Numbered from the stretch's first letter, positions 50,385-60,277 are shown. The stretch is 64,000 bases of DNA from Lentzea nigeriaca (GCF_016907955.1 NZ_JAFBCX010000003.1:1-64000), one strand, 5' to 3'. Made by a program: numbers and translations. Notes: generated by a model not told the origin, from the sequence alone.

Positions 50385-51326
50385 ATGGATTTGACCGTCC
50401 AGCAGCTCCGCGTCGTCGTCGCCGTGCACGACGCCGGGAGCTTCACCACGGCCGCCGACACACTTCTGCTGGCCCAGTCGTCACTGAGCCGTTCGGTGCT
50501 GGAGGTCGAGCGCAAGCTCGGCGTCGCGCTGTTCGAGCGCACCACCCGCCGGCTGGAACCGACCGCGGAGGGCATCGAGTTCGTGGCGATCGCCCGCTCG
50601 ACCCTCGCGACGTTCGACGCGAACCTCCGGCACTTCGCGGGATTCCTGGACGGGCGGCGAGGACGGGTGCGCGTGGCCGCGCTGCCGTCGCTCGCCGCGA
50701 TCCTGCTGCCCTCCATCGTGTCGACCTACCAGCAGGCCAGTCCGGACGTCGAACTGTCCATCGAGGACACTCTGGCGACCGAGGTGCTGGACCGGGTGCG
50801 CGCGGGCGTCGTCGACTTCGCGGTCACCGTCGTGTCCGCGGTGGCCGAGCCGACCGACGATCTCGACGTCACCCCGGTGGCCACGGACAGATTCTGCTGC
50901 GTCTTCCCACCCGACCACGCCTTCGCACGCCTGCACGAGGTGGCCTGGGCGGATCTCGCCGGAGAGGCCTTCATCGCGTTCGACCGCACGACCAGCATCC
51001 GCCAGCACCTCGACCTCGCGTTCGCCGAGTCCGGCTCCCACCCGAGGAACGCGATCGAGGCACGCAACATCAGCGCCGTGGCGGGCCTGGTCGCCGCGGG
51101 CTTGGGCGTGTCGGCCGTGCCCGGCCTGGTGCTGCCGCTGACCCGGTTCGCCGGGCTGTCACACCGGCCGCTCGGCACACCACGCACCGAACGGCGGATC
51201 GCGATCGTCCGCGTGCCCCACCGGCCGCTCTCCCCTGCCGCGACGGCGTTCCGCGCCGCGATCACCGACGCCGGTCGCCAACGCGTTGCGCTGCCCCCGG
51301 AGAGCAGTTGGCTGCCACAGGGGTGA
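50385..51326 (+). CDS. LysR-family transcriptional regulator
   Basis: A 313-residue regulator. The winged helix-turn-helix is at 1-60 (LTVQQLRVVVAVHDAGSFTT, then LLLAQSSLSRSVLEVERKLG), followed by a LysR substrate domain (VRVAALPSLAAILLPSIVST). I chose ATG at 50385 because MDLTVQQLRV is the normal family start; a GTG two codons earlier is possible. Divergent from the transporter-AtuA operon, which it very likely activates in response to the carboxylate substrate. Confidence 0.9.
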   Translation: MDLTVQQLRVVVAVHDAGSFTTAADTLLLAQSSLSRSVLEVERKLGVALFERTTRRLEPTAEGIEFVAIARSTLATFDANLRHFAGFLDGRRGRVRVAALPSLAAILLPSIVSTYQQASPDVELSIEDTLATEVLDRVRAGVVDFAVTVVSAVAEPTDDLDVTPVATDRFCCVFPPDHAFARLHEVAWADLAGEAFIAFDRTTSIRQHLDLAFAESGSHPRNAIEARNISAVAGLVAAGLGVSAVPGLVLPLTRFAGLSHRPLGTPRTERRIAIVRVPHRPLSPAATAFRAAITDAGRQRVALPPESSWLPQG

Positions 51327-51391
51327 AATGGCTCCTGTGCGGCGGCACCGGCCGCGAACGACCGTCCGCACCGGTTGGTGTTCGACGATGG

Positions 51392-52006
<615 letters not shown>

Positions 52007-52132
52007 CCGCTCATCCAACGTCCGCGACACACCCGCCGCAATCACCAGACCGGGTGTTCAGCACCTCGGCCTGGACATTGGAGGGTGTCAGTCTGCGAAG
52101 CCTGGCGTGCCGTCGACCAGACCACGGCTACG

Positions 52133-53902
52133 TCAACGCCCACTCCCGGACTCGATGCCGGCCGAGCCGAGCGCACCCGCGGTGTAGGCGTCCCGGCATC
52201 CCCCGCGTTGCAGTTTGCCGCTGGAGCTGCGCGGCAGCGATCCGGGCGCGACCACGAGGACCTCGTCCACTCGCACACCGTGTCCGGTGTGGACGGTCCG
52301 GCGCACCGCCATCGCGATCTCCTCGCGATCGACCTCGCCCAGCACCTCCGCCAGCACGACGACCTGTTCGCGCTGCCCGTCCTCGACGCCCAGCACACAG
52401 CAGGCGACCACTGCGGGATGTGCGGCCTCCGCGGTGGTCTCGAGGTCGTGCGGGTGGTGGTTCGCCCCGGCGACGATGATCACCTCCTTGGCGCGTCCGG
52501 TGACGAACAGCTCGCCGTCCCACCGGAACCCGGTGTCGCCCGTGCGCAGGAAGGTGCCGCGTCGGCCGGGCAGCTCGGCGTGGAAGACCTCGTCCGGACG
52601 TTTCCAGTAGCCGGTGCCGACGCTCGGGCCCTGCACGAAGATCTCGCCGATCTCGCCGTCCGCGCACTCCTGGAACGTGCCGGGATCCGCAACCACCACG
52701 GTGATCGAGGGCGAGACCGGGCCACTGCTCACCAGTCGCCTGCCGCCGGGAGGATCGACCGGCCGGACCCGCTGCTTCGTGAGCGCGTCGGCGTCGCAGC
52801 GCAGTATCACCGGTCCTTCCCCGACGACCGCGCTGGTGACCATCACCGTCGCCTCCGCGAGGCCGTAGCCCGGCACCAGCGTGCCCCTGCGCAGGCCCGC
52901 GGGGGCGAACACCTCGCAGAACCGGTCCAGCGTCTCCGCGCGGACCGGCTCGCCGCCGATGAGGGCCATCTCCCAGCCGCTCAGGTCGAGGTTCGCGAGC
53001 TGCACCTCCGGAATGCGCCGCACGCACAGGTCCAGCGCGAAGTTCGGCGCGCAGCTGTCGGCCCTGCCGAGCTGCGAGATCAGCCGCAGCCAGCTGATCG
53101 GGCTGCGGACGAACACCCCGGCCGGGAACAGCAGCGCGGACCGGCCGGCGTAGAGCGGGTCGAGCACACCGCCGATGAGGCCCATGTTGTAGTGCGACGG
53201 CAGCCAGGACACGCTCGGCGGGCGGGGCAACCCGTCCTCGTCGGACGGGCGGTAAAGGTTCTGGTGGATCAGCGCGAGGTTGTGCAGGACGTTGCCGTGG
53301 GTCAGCGTCACGCCCTTGGGCTCACCGGTGGAGCCGGAGGAGTACTGCAGGTACGCGGGCGAGTTGATGCCGATGCCGGGAGGGCTCCACCGCTCGGCGA
53401 GTGCCGGATCGATCTCGTCGACCGCGACGCGCACCAGGTCGGCCAGCGCGGGCGACTCCTCGACCACCGCGAGGCACTTGGCGAAGGTGAGGCCGGTGGA
53501 CAGCAGCAACTCCGGCCCGCAACTGGCCACGATCGACTCGATGCGGCCGACCTTCAGGCTCGTGCGGGTGCCGTCGAGGGGTGCGACCGGGACCGCGATC
53601 AGGCCCGCGTACAGGCAGCCGAGGAACGCGATGTGGAAGTCCAGGCCGGGTTCGAAGCACAGCAGTGCGCGGGTGCCGCGCGGCGCCAGCTCGGTGAGCT
53701 GCGCCGCCAGCGCCCGCGCCCGGCGGTCGAGGTCGGCCAGCGTCAGCGCTTCCCACTCCGTTCGGCCGTCGGCGTAGAAGGAGTACGCCCGCATCTCGGG
53801 TTCGGCCTGGGCCCTGGCCCGGCAGAGGTCGACCAGGGTGGTGAACTTGCGCCTGCCGCCCGCGACGCCCTTCGGCAGCCTGACTCCGTCTTGGATGTGC
53901 AT
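52133..53902 (-). CDS. Fatty acyl-AMP ligase (FAAL) 1
   Basis: A 589-residue adenylate-forming enzyme. The core motifs are YLQYSSGSTGEPKGVTLTHG (P-loop), VSWLPSHYNMGLIGG, SCAPNFALDLCVRR and YGLAEATVMVTS. The pattern WLPxHxMGLIG followed by APNFAxDLC is that of FAALs rather than acyl-CoA ligases. The C-terminal end SSSGKLQRGGCRDAY keeps the catalytic Lys. FAALs activate a fatty acid as acyl-adenylate and load it onto an acyl carrier protein. No ACP or PKS/NRPS gene is in the window, so the acceptor is elsewhere. The ATG overlaps the upstream FAAL stop as TGATG. Confidence 0.88.
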   Translation of the reverse strand: MHIQDGVRLPKGVAGGRRKFTTLVDLCRARAQAEPEMRAYSFYADGRTEWEALTLADLDRRARALAAQLTELAPRGTRALLCFEPGLDFHIAFLGCLYAGLIAVPVAPLDGTRTSLKVGRIESIVASCGPELLLSTGLTFAKCLAVVEESPALADLVRVAVDEIDPALAERWSPPGIGINSPAYLQYSSGSTGEPKGVTLTHGNVLHNLALIHQNLYRPSDEDGLPRPPSVSWLPSHYNMGLIGGVLDPLYAGRSALLFPAGVFVRSPISWLRLISQLGRADSCAPNFALDLCVRRIPEVQLANLDLSGWEMALIGGEPVRAETLDRFCEVFAPAGLRRGTLVPGYGLAEATVMVTSAVVGEGPVILRCDADALTKQRVRPVDPPGGRRLVSSGPVSPSITVVVADPGTFQECADGEIGEIFVQGPSVGTGYWKRPDEVFHAELPGRRGTFLRTGDTGFRWDGELFVTGRAKEVIIVAGANHHPHDLETTAEAAHPAVVACCVLGVEDGQREQVVVLAEVLGEVDREEIAMAVRRTVHTGHGVRVDEVLVVAPGSLPRSSSGKLQRGGCRDAYTAGALGSAGIESGSGR

Positions 53903-55584
53903 CACTGGCCTCCCAACATGAGCGCACGGCAGGCTGCGCGACGGAGCTTGCCGCTCGTCGTGAGCGGCAGCGTGCCCGGTGACATCAGCCCGACCCGGCT
54001 GAGCACGACACCGTTCTCCGCGTGCACCGCCGACGAGACGGCGTACCTGATGTCTTCCTGGGACGTGGTGCGGTGCCGGTGATCGACCTCGGCGAACACG
54101 ACGACGTCCGCGCCGTCCATCACCGCGCACGCCGCCCGTACCGCGGGATGACTGCTCACCACGGTCGACTCGATGTCGTAGGGGTAGAGCTGACGGCCGT
54201 CGATCTCGAGCAGATCGGGGATCCGGCAGGTGACGAAGAGCTGACCCTCGAACAGGAATCCCAGGTTGCCGGTGCGCAGGAATCGGCGGCCGTCCACCAG
54301 CGCGCCGAAGGTGCGTTCGGTGCCGGCGGGGTCGTTCCAGTACCCCGCACCGATGCTCGGCCCGGACACGAGGATCTCACCGACCTCGTCCGGCCTGACC
54401 GGCACGCAGGTCTCCGGATCGACGATGACGACCCGTAGCGACGGATCCGGCTCACCGCAGCCGACCAGGCTGCGCGCACCGGCTCCGCTCGACGCGCGGA
54501 CGACTCGCCCGCGTTCCAGTTCGGCCGAGTCGAACGGCCGGACCACCGGTTGACCCTCCAGCGGGCCACCGCTCACCAGCACGGTGGACTCCGCCATGCC
54601 GTAGCTGGGGAAGAAGGCCTGCCGACGGAAGCCGCACGGGGCGAACCGCGCGGCGAACCGGTCGATCGTCGCCGCCCGCAGCGGCTCGTCGCTGATCGCG
54701 GCGATGCGCCAGCGGCTCAGATCCAGGCCGTCCCGCTGGTCGTCGGTCACTCGGCGCAGGCACAGCTCGTAGCCGAGGCTGGGCGCGGCCGCGATCTCCG
54801 CGCCGTAACGGGAGATCGCGCGCAGCCAGTTCGCCGGCACCCGCGCGAACGACTGCGGGGACATCAGCACCGACAGCTGGCCGAGGAAGAGCGGTTGCAG
54901 CACACCGCCGATGAGGCCCATGTCGTGGAACACCGGCAGCCACGAGACGGTCGGTGCGAGCCGCCCGTAGTCCTCGTCCGGCCGCGAGCCGCCCCGGACG
55001 ATCAGTTCGAGGTTGTGCAGCACTCCCGCGTGCGTCAGCACAACGCCCTTGGGCCTGCCCGTGGTGCCGGAGGTGTACTGCAGGTAGGCGATCTCGTGCC
55101 GCCCACCCGGTTCGGTCCACTCGGTGTCGCCGTCCACGACGGTGTCCGTCGCGAGCGCAACGATCGGCCGGTCTCCGAGCACGGCGTGCACACCGGCGAC
55201 GGTGTCCGATGTGGACAGCAGGAGTTCGGGATCGCAGTCCTCGGCGATGGCGAGCAACCGGGCGTGCCGCGCGTCCCCGGCGGCTCGGCGCACCGGTGGT
55301 GCCGGAACCGCGATCACGCCGGAGTACAGGCAACCCAGGAACGCCGCGACGAACTCCAGTCCGGGTGGATGGCACAGCAGAGCACGCGATCCCGGCATCG
55401 CGAGCGACCGCAGCCGCACGGCGATCGCGCGCGCCCGGCGATCCAGCTCCGCGTAGGTGAGCGAGGCCGACTCCACCACACCGCTTTCCAGGAACACGAA
55501 CGCGCGTTCCCCGCCTCTGCGGGCCACCTGTGTGCGGCACAGGTCCGCCAGGTTCGCCACGTCCGCCGCCGTTTCCGCTGACAC
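53902..55584 (-). CDS. Fatty acyl-AMP ligase (FAAL) 2
   Basis: A 560-residue FAAL. Motifs: AYLQYTSGTTGRPKGVVLTH, VSWLPVFHDMGLIGGVLQPL, YGAEIAAAPSLGYELCLRR and YGMAESTVLVSGG; the C-terminal Lys is in TTSGKLRRAACRALM. The motif normally NGAEPV is SDEPL here, so substrate pocket details may differ from FAAL 1. Starts at GTG 55584, divergent from the ketosynthase gene across 145 bp. The two FAALs are clearly diverged paralogues, coupled by TGATG, perhaps for two different acyl groups. Confidence 0.87.
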   Translation of the reverse strand: MSAETAADVANLADLCRTQVARRGGERAFVFLESGVVESASLTYAELDRRARAIAVRLRSLAMPGSRALLCHPPGLEFVAAFLGCLYSGVIAVPAPPVRRAAGDARHARLLAIAEDCDPELLLSTSDTVAGVHAVLGDRPIVALATDTVVDGDTEWTEPGGRHEIAYLQYTSGTTGRPKGVVLTHAGVLHNLELIVRGGSRPDEDYGRLAPTVSWLPVFHDMGLIGGVLQPLFLGQLSVLMSPQSFARVPANWLRAISRYGAEIAAAPSLGYELCLRRVTDDQRDGLDLSRWRIAAISDEPLRAATIDRFAARFAPCGFRRQAFFPSYGMAESTVLVSGGPLEGQPVVRPFDSAELERGRVVRASSGAGARSLVGCGEPDPSLRVVIVDPETCVPVRPDEVGEILVSGPSIGAGYWNDPAGTERTFGALVDGRRFLRTGNLGFLFEGQLFVTCRIPDLLEIDGRQLYPYDIESTVVSSHPAVRAACAVMDGADVVVFAEVDHRHRTTSQEDIRYAVSSAVHAENGVVLSRVGLMSPGTLPLTTSGKLRRAACRALMLGGQ

Positions 55585-55729
55585 CGCGCATCAACTCCCG
55601 CTCATCCCGGTTTCCTTGCGGTGCGGACGTTACGGAGATCAAGCGGCGACGTAATCGGTCGTGCGACGGAGGTGCGAATCAGTCCCGCGACCGCTGCCGC
55701 CGGGGACGTCGCGGTGTTCTTCTCGACAC

Positions 55730-57010
55730 ATGCCTCATGAACACACGTTCCTCGACTTCTCCGTGCTCCACCCGTCCCTGCCGCCACTGCCGGGCAGAGA
55801 GGAGGAGATCGTCGTCACGGGCCTCGGCATGACGACTCCTCAGGGCGGCGACGTCCAGTCCACTTGGGACGGGCTGCTGGAGGGCACCTCCGGTGTGCGG
55901 CTGCTCGACGCGCCGTGGGCGGCCGACCTGCCCGTGCGGATCGGCGCGCCGGTCCGCGAGGATCCCGGGACGTTCCTCGACCGCGTGGCCCGCCGGCGGA
56001 TGGACCGCTGCCAGCAGCTCGCCGTCGTCGCCGCCCGGCAGGCGTGGGCGGACGCCGGAGCGCCGCAGGTGGAGCCGGACCGGCTGGCGGTCGTGTTCGG
56101 CACCGGGCTGGGCGGTGGCGGCACGCTGGTCGAGCAGTACGACCGGTGCCAGGAGCTCGGTCCCGACCGCGTGTCGCCGTTCACCGTCACCATGCTCATG
56201 CCGAACGGCCCGGCGGCCGCGGTGAGCATGGATCTCGGTGCGCGAGGCGGTGCGCACGCGCCAACCAGCGCGTGTGCGTCCGGCGCTGAAGCCATCGCCC
56301 TGGGTGCCGCGCTCCTGCAACGAGGACTCGCCGACGTCGTCGTCGCAGGAGGCACCGAGGCGTGTCTGGGCAGGTTGTCGATCGCCGCGTTCGCCAGGAT
56401 GGGGGCGCTGTCCCGGAGGCACGAACGGCCGGAGGACGCGTCCCGGCCGTTCGACTCCGGCCGCGACGGCTTCGTCATGGGTGAGGGCGCGGGGGCGCTC
56501 GTACTGGAACGCGGCTCGTTCGCACGTGCGCATGGGCCCAGGATCGCCGCCCGGCTCGCCGGCGTCGGCATGAGCTCCGATGCCCACGACATGACCGCAC
56601 CGTCACCGGACGGCCAGATCCGCGCCATCCGGCAGTCGCTGCGGTCCGCGGGCCTGAGTCCGTACGACGTCACGCACGTCAACGCCCACGCACCGGGCAC
56701 CCCGGTCGGCGACCGCGTCGAGGCGGCCGCCGTGCTCGAGGCGCTGGGCCCGCACCCGCTGGTCACCGCGACGAAGTCGGTGACCGGTCACCTCATCGGC
56801 GGCGCGGGAGCCGTCGAGGCGATCTTCACCGTGCTCGCCGTGCGCGACGGGGTCATCCCGCCGACCCGCAACCTCGACGACCAGGACTCCGACGTGAAGC
56901 TGGAGATCGTCGCGGACCGGCCGCGGCACGCGCGGATAGGGGCGGCGATCTCCAACTCCTTCGGGTTCGGCGGTCACAACGTCGTGCTCGCCTTCACGCG
57001 GTCCGGCTGA
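55730..57010 (+). CDS. Beta-ketoacyl-ACP synthase (KAS II/FabF-like)
   Basis: A 426-residue thiolase-fold condensing enzyme. The catalytic triad is complete: Cys in APTSACASGAEAIALG, His in THVNAHAPGTPVGDRVEA (the usual HGTGT is HAPGT), and His in TKSVTGHLIGGAGAVEA. The C-terminal GGHNVVLAF closes the fold. It extends an ACP-bound acyl chain by two carbons using malonyl-ACP. The HAPGT variant and the location next to FAALs point to a dedicated lipid or polyketide pathway rather than housekeeping FabF. ATG at 55730; the frame is open further upstream but lacks family residues there. Overlaps the convergent regulator by 17 bp. Confidence 0.88.
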   Translation: MPHEHTFLDFSVLHPSLPPLPGREEEIVVTGLGMTTPQGGDVQSTWDGLLEGTSGVRLLDAPWAADLPVRIGAPVREDPGTFLDRVARRRMDRCQQLAVVAARQAWADAGAPQVEPDRLAVVFGTGLGGGGTLVEQYDRCQELGPDRVSPFTVTMLMPNGPAAAVSMDLGARGGAHAPTSACASGAEAIALGAALLQRGLADVVVAGGTEACLGRLSIAAFARMGALSRRHERPEDASRPFDSGRDGFVMGEGAGALVLERGSFARAHGPRIAARLAGVGMSSDAHDMTAPSPDGQIRAIRQSLRSAGLSPYDVTHVNAHAPGTPVGDRVEAAAVLEALGPHPLVTATKSVTGHLIGGAGAVEAIFTVLAVRDGVIPPTRNLDDQDSDVKLEIVADRPRHARIGAAISNSFGFGGHNVVLAFTRSG

Positions 57011-57626
57011 GCAGTCCGAGCCGCTGCGCCAGAAGCGCCGCGTGCATCCGGTTGGGCTGGCCCAGCTTCGCGAGGATGTGCGAGACATGGGACTTGACCG
57101 TCGCACAGGTGAGATAGAGCTCCCGCGCGATCTCGTCGTTGCTGCGGCCGCGCGCCATCCTGACGAGCACCTGGCGTTCCCGTTCGCTCAGCAGCCCCAG
57201 CCCGCGGTCGGCCTCCTCGGGCGGGGGCAGGATCTCGAACCGGTCGAGCAGGCGCCCGGTCATCTCGGCGCACAGGTAAGCGTGGCCCCGCGCCACCGCG
57301 TACACCGCGGCGAGCAGCTCCTCGTGGCTCGACCGCTTGAGCAGGAAGCCGCGGGCACCGTCGGTCAGCACCCGGTGCAGCTGCTCGTCAGTGCCTTCCG
57401 CGGCAAGCACTATGACGCCGCCGCCGACGCACGTCCGCAGCCGCGCCAGTTCCGTGACATCCGCCGTGATCACCACGTGTGGCCGATGTCGTTGCGCGAG
57501 AGGCAATCCGTCGGCCGCCCGGGCCGTCTCCCCCACCACGACGACGTCCGCGGCTTCTTCCAATGCGAGCCGGAACCCTCTGCGGACCAGCACCTCGTCA
57601 TCGATCAGCAGCACGGAGGCGGGCAT
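56994..57626 (-). CDS. LuxR-type response regulator with degenerate receiver
   Basis: A 210-residue regulator. The receiver starts VLLIDDEVLVRRGFRLALEE with the acidic pair intact. However, the phospho-acceptor site reads RPHVVITADVTEL, where the position equivalent to Asp is Ala55 and an Asp follows one residue later; the Thr/Ser switch residue is also Ala (VIVLAAEG). The LuxR helix-turn-helix is normal (LLSERERQVLVRMARGRSND, ATVKSHVSHILAKLGQPNR). It may be constitutively active or respond to a ligand. The ATG overlaps the FabG-like stop as TGATG, an unusual coupling of reductase and regulator. Confidence 0.85.
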   Translation of the reverse strand: MPASVLLIDDEVLVRRGFRLALEEAADVVVVGETARAADGLPLAQRHRPHVVITADVTELARLRTCVGGGVIVLAAEGTDEQLHRVLTDGARGFLLKRSSHEELLAAVYAVARGHAYLCAEMTGRLLDRFEILPPPEEADRGLGLLSERERQVLVRMARGRSNDEIARELYLTCATVKSHVSHILAKLGQPNRMHAALLAQRLGLLSRTA

Positions 57627-58330
57627 CAGTGCCCCATTCCCAGGCCGCCGTCGACCGGGATGACGGCCCCGGTCACGTACCGCGCCGACTCACCGGCGAG
57701 CCACACGACCACCCCCGCCACCTCCTCCGGCTCGGCGAAGCGGCGCAGCGGAATCGACTCCCGGTACTGCTTGCCGTACTGCGTGGGCAGCGATGCCGTC
57801 ATGTCCGTGTTGACGTATCCGGGTGCGACCACGTTCGCCGTGACACCCCGGCTGCCCAGTTCCCGGGCGAGCGACCGGGCGAGCCCGATCAGGCCCGCCT
57901 TGCTGGCGGCGTAGTTCGTCATGCCCGCGCTGCCGTACATCCCGACCACCGAGGAAATGAAGATCATCCGACCTTGCCGCGCACGCACCATGGGCGTGGC
58001 GGCGCGCTGGGCGCAACGCCACGCCCCGGTCAGGTTCGCGTCCAGCACCGAGGTGAACCTGTCCTCGGTCATCCGGGTGATGAGCGTGCTGTCGGTGATT
58101 CCGGCGTTGGCGACGAGGACGTCCACCGGCCCGAACTCGGCCTCGACCGCCGTGAACGCGGCGTCCACCTGCCCACCGTCGGTCACGTCGCACTTCACGC
58201 CGAACGTCCCCTCCGGGTGGTCGCCTCCGCGGTGCGTCACCGCCACCCGTGCGCCACCGGCGAGGAACGCCTCGGCGATCGCCCGGCCGATACCCCGGTT
58301 GCCACCGGTCACCAGAACTGTGCGGGTCAT
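57626..58330 (-). CDS. 3-oxoacyl-ACP reductase (FabG-like SDR)
   Basis: A 234-residue classical SDR. Motifs: VLVTGGNRGIGRAIAEAFLA (NADP binding), LVANAGITDSTLI, Ser in FISSVVGMYGSAG and the YxxxK in MTNYAASKAGLIG. VNTDM and the end VIPVDGGLGMGH are FabG-like. It reduces the beta-keto group made by the condensing enzyme to a hydroxyl. ATG at 58330, preceded by AAAGG. Divergent from the AraC regulator and coupled to the LuxR-type regulator by TGATG. Confidence 0.87.
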   Translation of the reverse strand: MTRTVLVTGGNRGIGRAIAEAFLAGGARVAVTHRGGDHPEGTFGVKCDVTDGGQVDAAFTAVEAEFGPVDVLVANAGITDSTLITRMTEDRFTSVLDANLTGAWRCAQRAATPMVRARQGRMIFISSVVGMYGSAGMTNYAASKAGLIGLARSLARELGSRGVTANVVAPGYVNTDMTASLPTQYGKQYRESIPLRRFAEPEEVAGVVVWLAGESARYVTGAVIPVDGGLGMGH

Positions 58331-58456
58331 CGTGTGCACCTTTCGGATCATCGGCGTCCGGGTGATGCCGCAGGTCGGTGGCCCGGCCGCCCTTATCGTG
58401 AGATCGAACTCGGGCACCGGCGCCCTCAACCTGGTTCGAGGTTAGGGAGATCGACG

Positions 58457-59545
58457 GTGTCGCCTGATGGCCATCGCGGCCGACCTGTTGCTCTTTCCGG
58501 CCAACCGTTCGGGTTCCGCCGCGGCACGGCCGGGATGCGGGCGATGGTCGAGGTCGGCGCCGAGTACGGCGTGGACGTGCGGAAGATGTTGCGTGGCACG
58601 GGGATTTCCCCAGAGATGCTGTACGGCAGCGCGGTGGTGAACGGCACGCAGGAACTCGCTGTGGCTGCCAACCTGGTCACCGCGTCCGGTGCCGCGTCCG
58701 GTGTCGGGCTGGCGGTCGGTGAACGGCTTTCGCTGCGCGCCTACGGGGTCTTGGGCTTCGCACTGCTGACCTGCCCGACGGTGCGGGGCGCGGTCGAGTT
58801 CGGTCTGCACTACCTGCCGCTCACCTACGCGGTCACCGGCCTCGGTCTGTGCGTGTGTGAGGACGAAGCCCACCTGATCGTGGAGGAACCCGATTCGCCG
58901 CCGGCGCTCAGGGCGTTCCTCGTCGAGCGCGAGATCGCGGTCACGGCAGGCATCCTCCGTACCATCCTCGACGAGTCGCCGCCGTCGATGCGCGTGGAGT
59001 TGCGCATACCCCGACCGTCCCTCGACTACGAGACCGTGCTCGACGCACCGGTGCGGTTCGATGCGCCGCACAACGCGATCGTCACGAACACCGCGGTGCT
59101 GGATCTCCCACTCCCCCAAGCAGATCCACTCACGAAAACGGCGTGCGAACACGCGTGCCACACACTGCTGCTGGAACGCAGCTCCCCCGGCGTCACACAG
59201 CGCGTGCGGACGATCATCGCCGAAGGAGTCACCGACGCGAGCCTTGTCGCCGCGCGCCTGCACCTGTCGGACCGCACGCTCCGCCGGCACCTCGCCGCGG
59301 AAGGCACGTCACTTCGCAGCCTCGTCGAGGAAGCCCGCCGGGCCAAGGCCGTGGAGCTCATGAACCTGCACCAGCTCAGCGTCGAGCAGGTCGCGCTGCG
59401 ACTGGGTTACGCCGACGCGGCGGCTTTCATCCGCGCGTTCCGCCGCTGGACGGGTACCACGCCCGGTGCCGTGAGTGGTTTCCGTCGTCATAGCAACGAA
59501 AAACCACTCACGACCGGCCTGGGCTCTGCCCAACGCAGGAGGTAG
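58457..59545 (+). CDS. AraC-family transcriptional regulator with N-terminal arabinose-binding-like domain
   Basis: A 362-residue regulator. The N-terminal half resembles the Arabinose_bd domain of OruR-type AraC proteins (VEVGAEYGVDVRKMLRGTGI, YGVLGFALLTCPTVRGAVEF). The C-terminal helix-turn-helix pair is DASLVAARLHLSDRTLRRHL and VEQVALRLGYADAAAFIRAF followed by RRWTGTTPGAV. I chose GTG at 58457, 7 nt after AGGGAG; the very long upstream open frame is antisense to fabG and not coding. Likely regulator of the divergent reductase gene and perhaps of the FAAL/ketosynthase group. Confidence 0.87.
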   Translation: MSPDGHRGRPVALSGQPFGFRRGTAGMRAMVEVGAEYGVDVRKMLRGTGISPEMLYGSAVVNGTQELAVAANLVTASGAASGVGLAVGERLSLRAYGVLGFALLTCPTVRGAVEFGLHYLPLTYAVTGLGLCVCEDEAHLIVEEPDSPPALRAFLVEREIAVTAGILRTILDESPPSMRVELRIPRPSLDYETVLDAPVRFDAPHNAIVTNTAVLDLPLPQADPLTKTACEHACHTLLLERSSPGVTQRVRTIIAEGVTDASLVAARLHLSDRTLRRHLAAEGTSLRSLVEEARRAKAVELMNLHQLSVEQVALRLGYADAAAFIRAFRRWTGTTPGAVSGFRRHSNEKPLTTGLGSAQRRR

Positions 59546-59662
59546 GCGCCGTTGATGCATTTGCGTCACCGTCGACGGCCTTGACCCGCGACCACACCGT
59601 GTCCGCACCCGGTGGGTTATTGCAGCACGAGCCGCGAGTTCCGCTCACGATCCACACCGAGC

Positions 59663-60277
59663 TCACGCGCTTCGTACGCGCAGGCCGTCGAACGCCACGG
59701 TGGCCACGGTTTCGGCGAGGTCGGCACTGGTGAGGCCGCCCTGGGGCCGGTACCACTCGATGATCGAGTTGACCATGCCGAACAGCAGGCGGGTGGTCAT
59801 GGCCGGGTCGATGTCGGCCCGGAGGTCGCCTTCCGCCGCGGCCTGCGCGACGAGGTCGGTGACGAGGTGGTCGAACTCGCGGCGGCGGGCGAGGGCGTTG
59901 CGCTCGGTTTCGGTGTTGCCGCGGACGCGCAGGAGGAGCGTGACGAAGGGCAGTTCGTCGACCAGGACGGTGACGCTGCCGCGGACCAGGTGCTCGATGC
60001 GGTCGATGGCGCGGCCGTCTACCTGTTCGAGTTTGGCGACCTCGGCGAACAGGCCGTCGAGTGCGCGGTCGACAGCGAGGCTGAGCAGGGCTTCCTTGCT
60101 GGGCACGTGGTGGTAGATGGCGGACTTCGCGACACCCAGGCGGGTGGCGAGGTCCTGGATGCTGGTGCCGTCGTAGCCGCGCTCGTAGAACAGCTCGGCG
60201 GCCGCCTTCAGCAGGGTTTCCAGGTCGTAGCCCGGTCGTCCGCGGCGGCGCGCCTTGCCGTTCTCCGAGGTGGTCAT
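59663..60277 (-). CDS. TetR-family regulator of the phenylacetate operon (PaaR-like)
   Basis: A 204-residue regulator. The helix-turn-helix is ETLLKAAAELFYERGYDGTS, then LATRLGVAKSAIYHHVPSKE; the C-terminal ligand domain ends in FGMVNSIIEWYRPQGGLTSA. Last gene of the paa operon, 34 bp behind the hydroxyacyl-CoA dehydrogenase. In several actinobacteria and Thermus a TetR-type PaaR is released by phenylacetyl-CoA, which fits this position; this is inference. ATG at 60277; longer starts upstream lie in the gap. I see no operator here; it should be upstream of the operon, beyond the window. Confidence 0.85.
   Translation of the reverse strand: MTTSENGKARRRGRPGYDLETLLKAAAELFYERGYDGTSIQDLATRLGVAKSAIYHHVPSKEALLSLAVDRALDGLFAEVAKLEQVDGRAIDRIEHLVRGSVTVLVDELPFVTLLLRVRGNTETERNALARRREFDHLVTDLVAQAAAEGDLRADIDPAMTTRLLFGMVNSIIEWYRPQGGLTSADLAETVATVAFDGLRVRSA

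Noticed and set aside
52133..55584. FAAL pair as long-chain acyl-CoA synthetases
   Set aside because: The WLPxxxMGLIG and APNFAxDLC-type motifs and overall layout match FAALs; no CoA-ligase feature was stronger.
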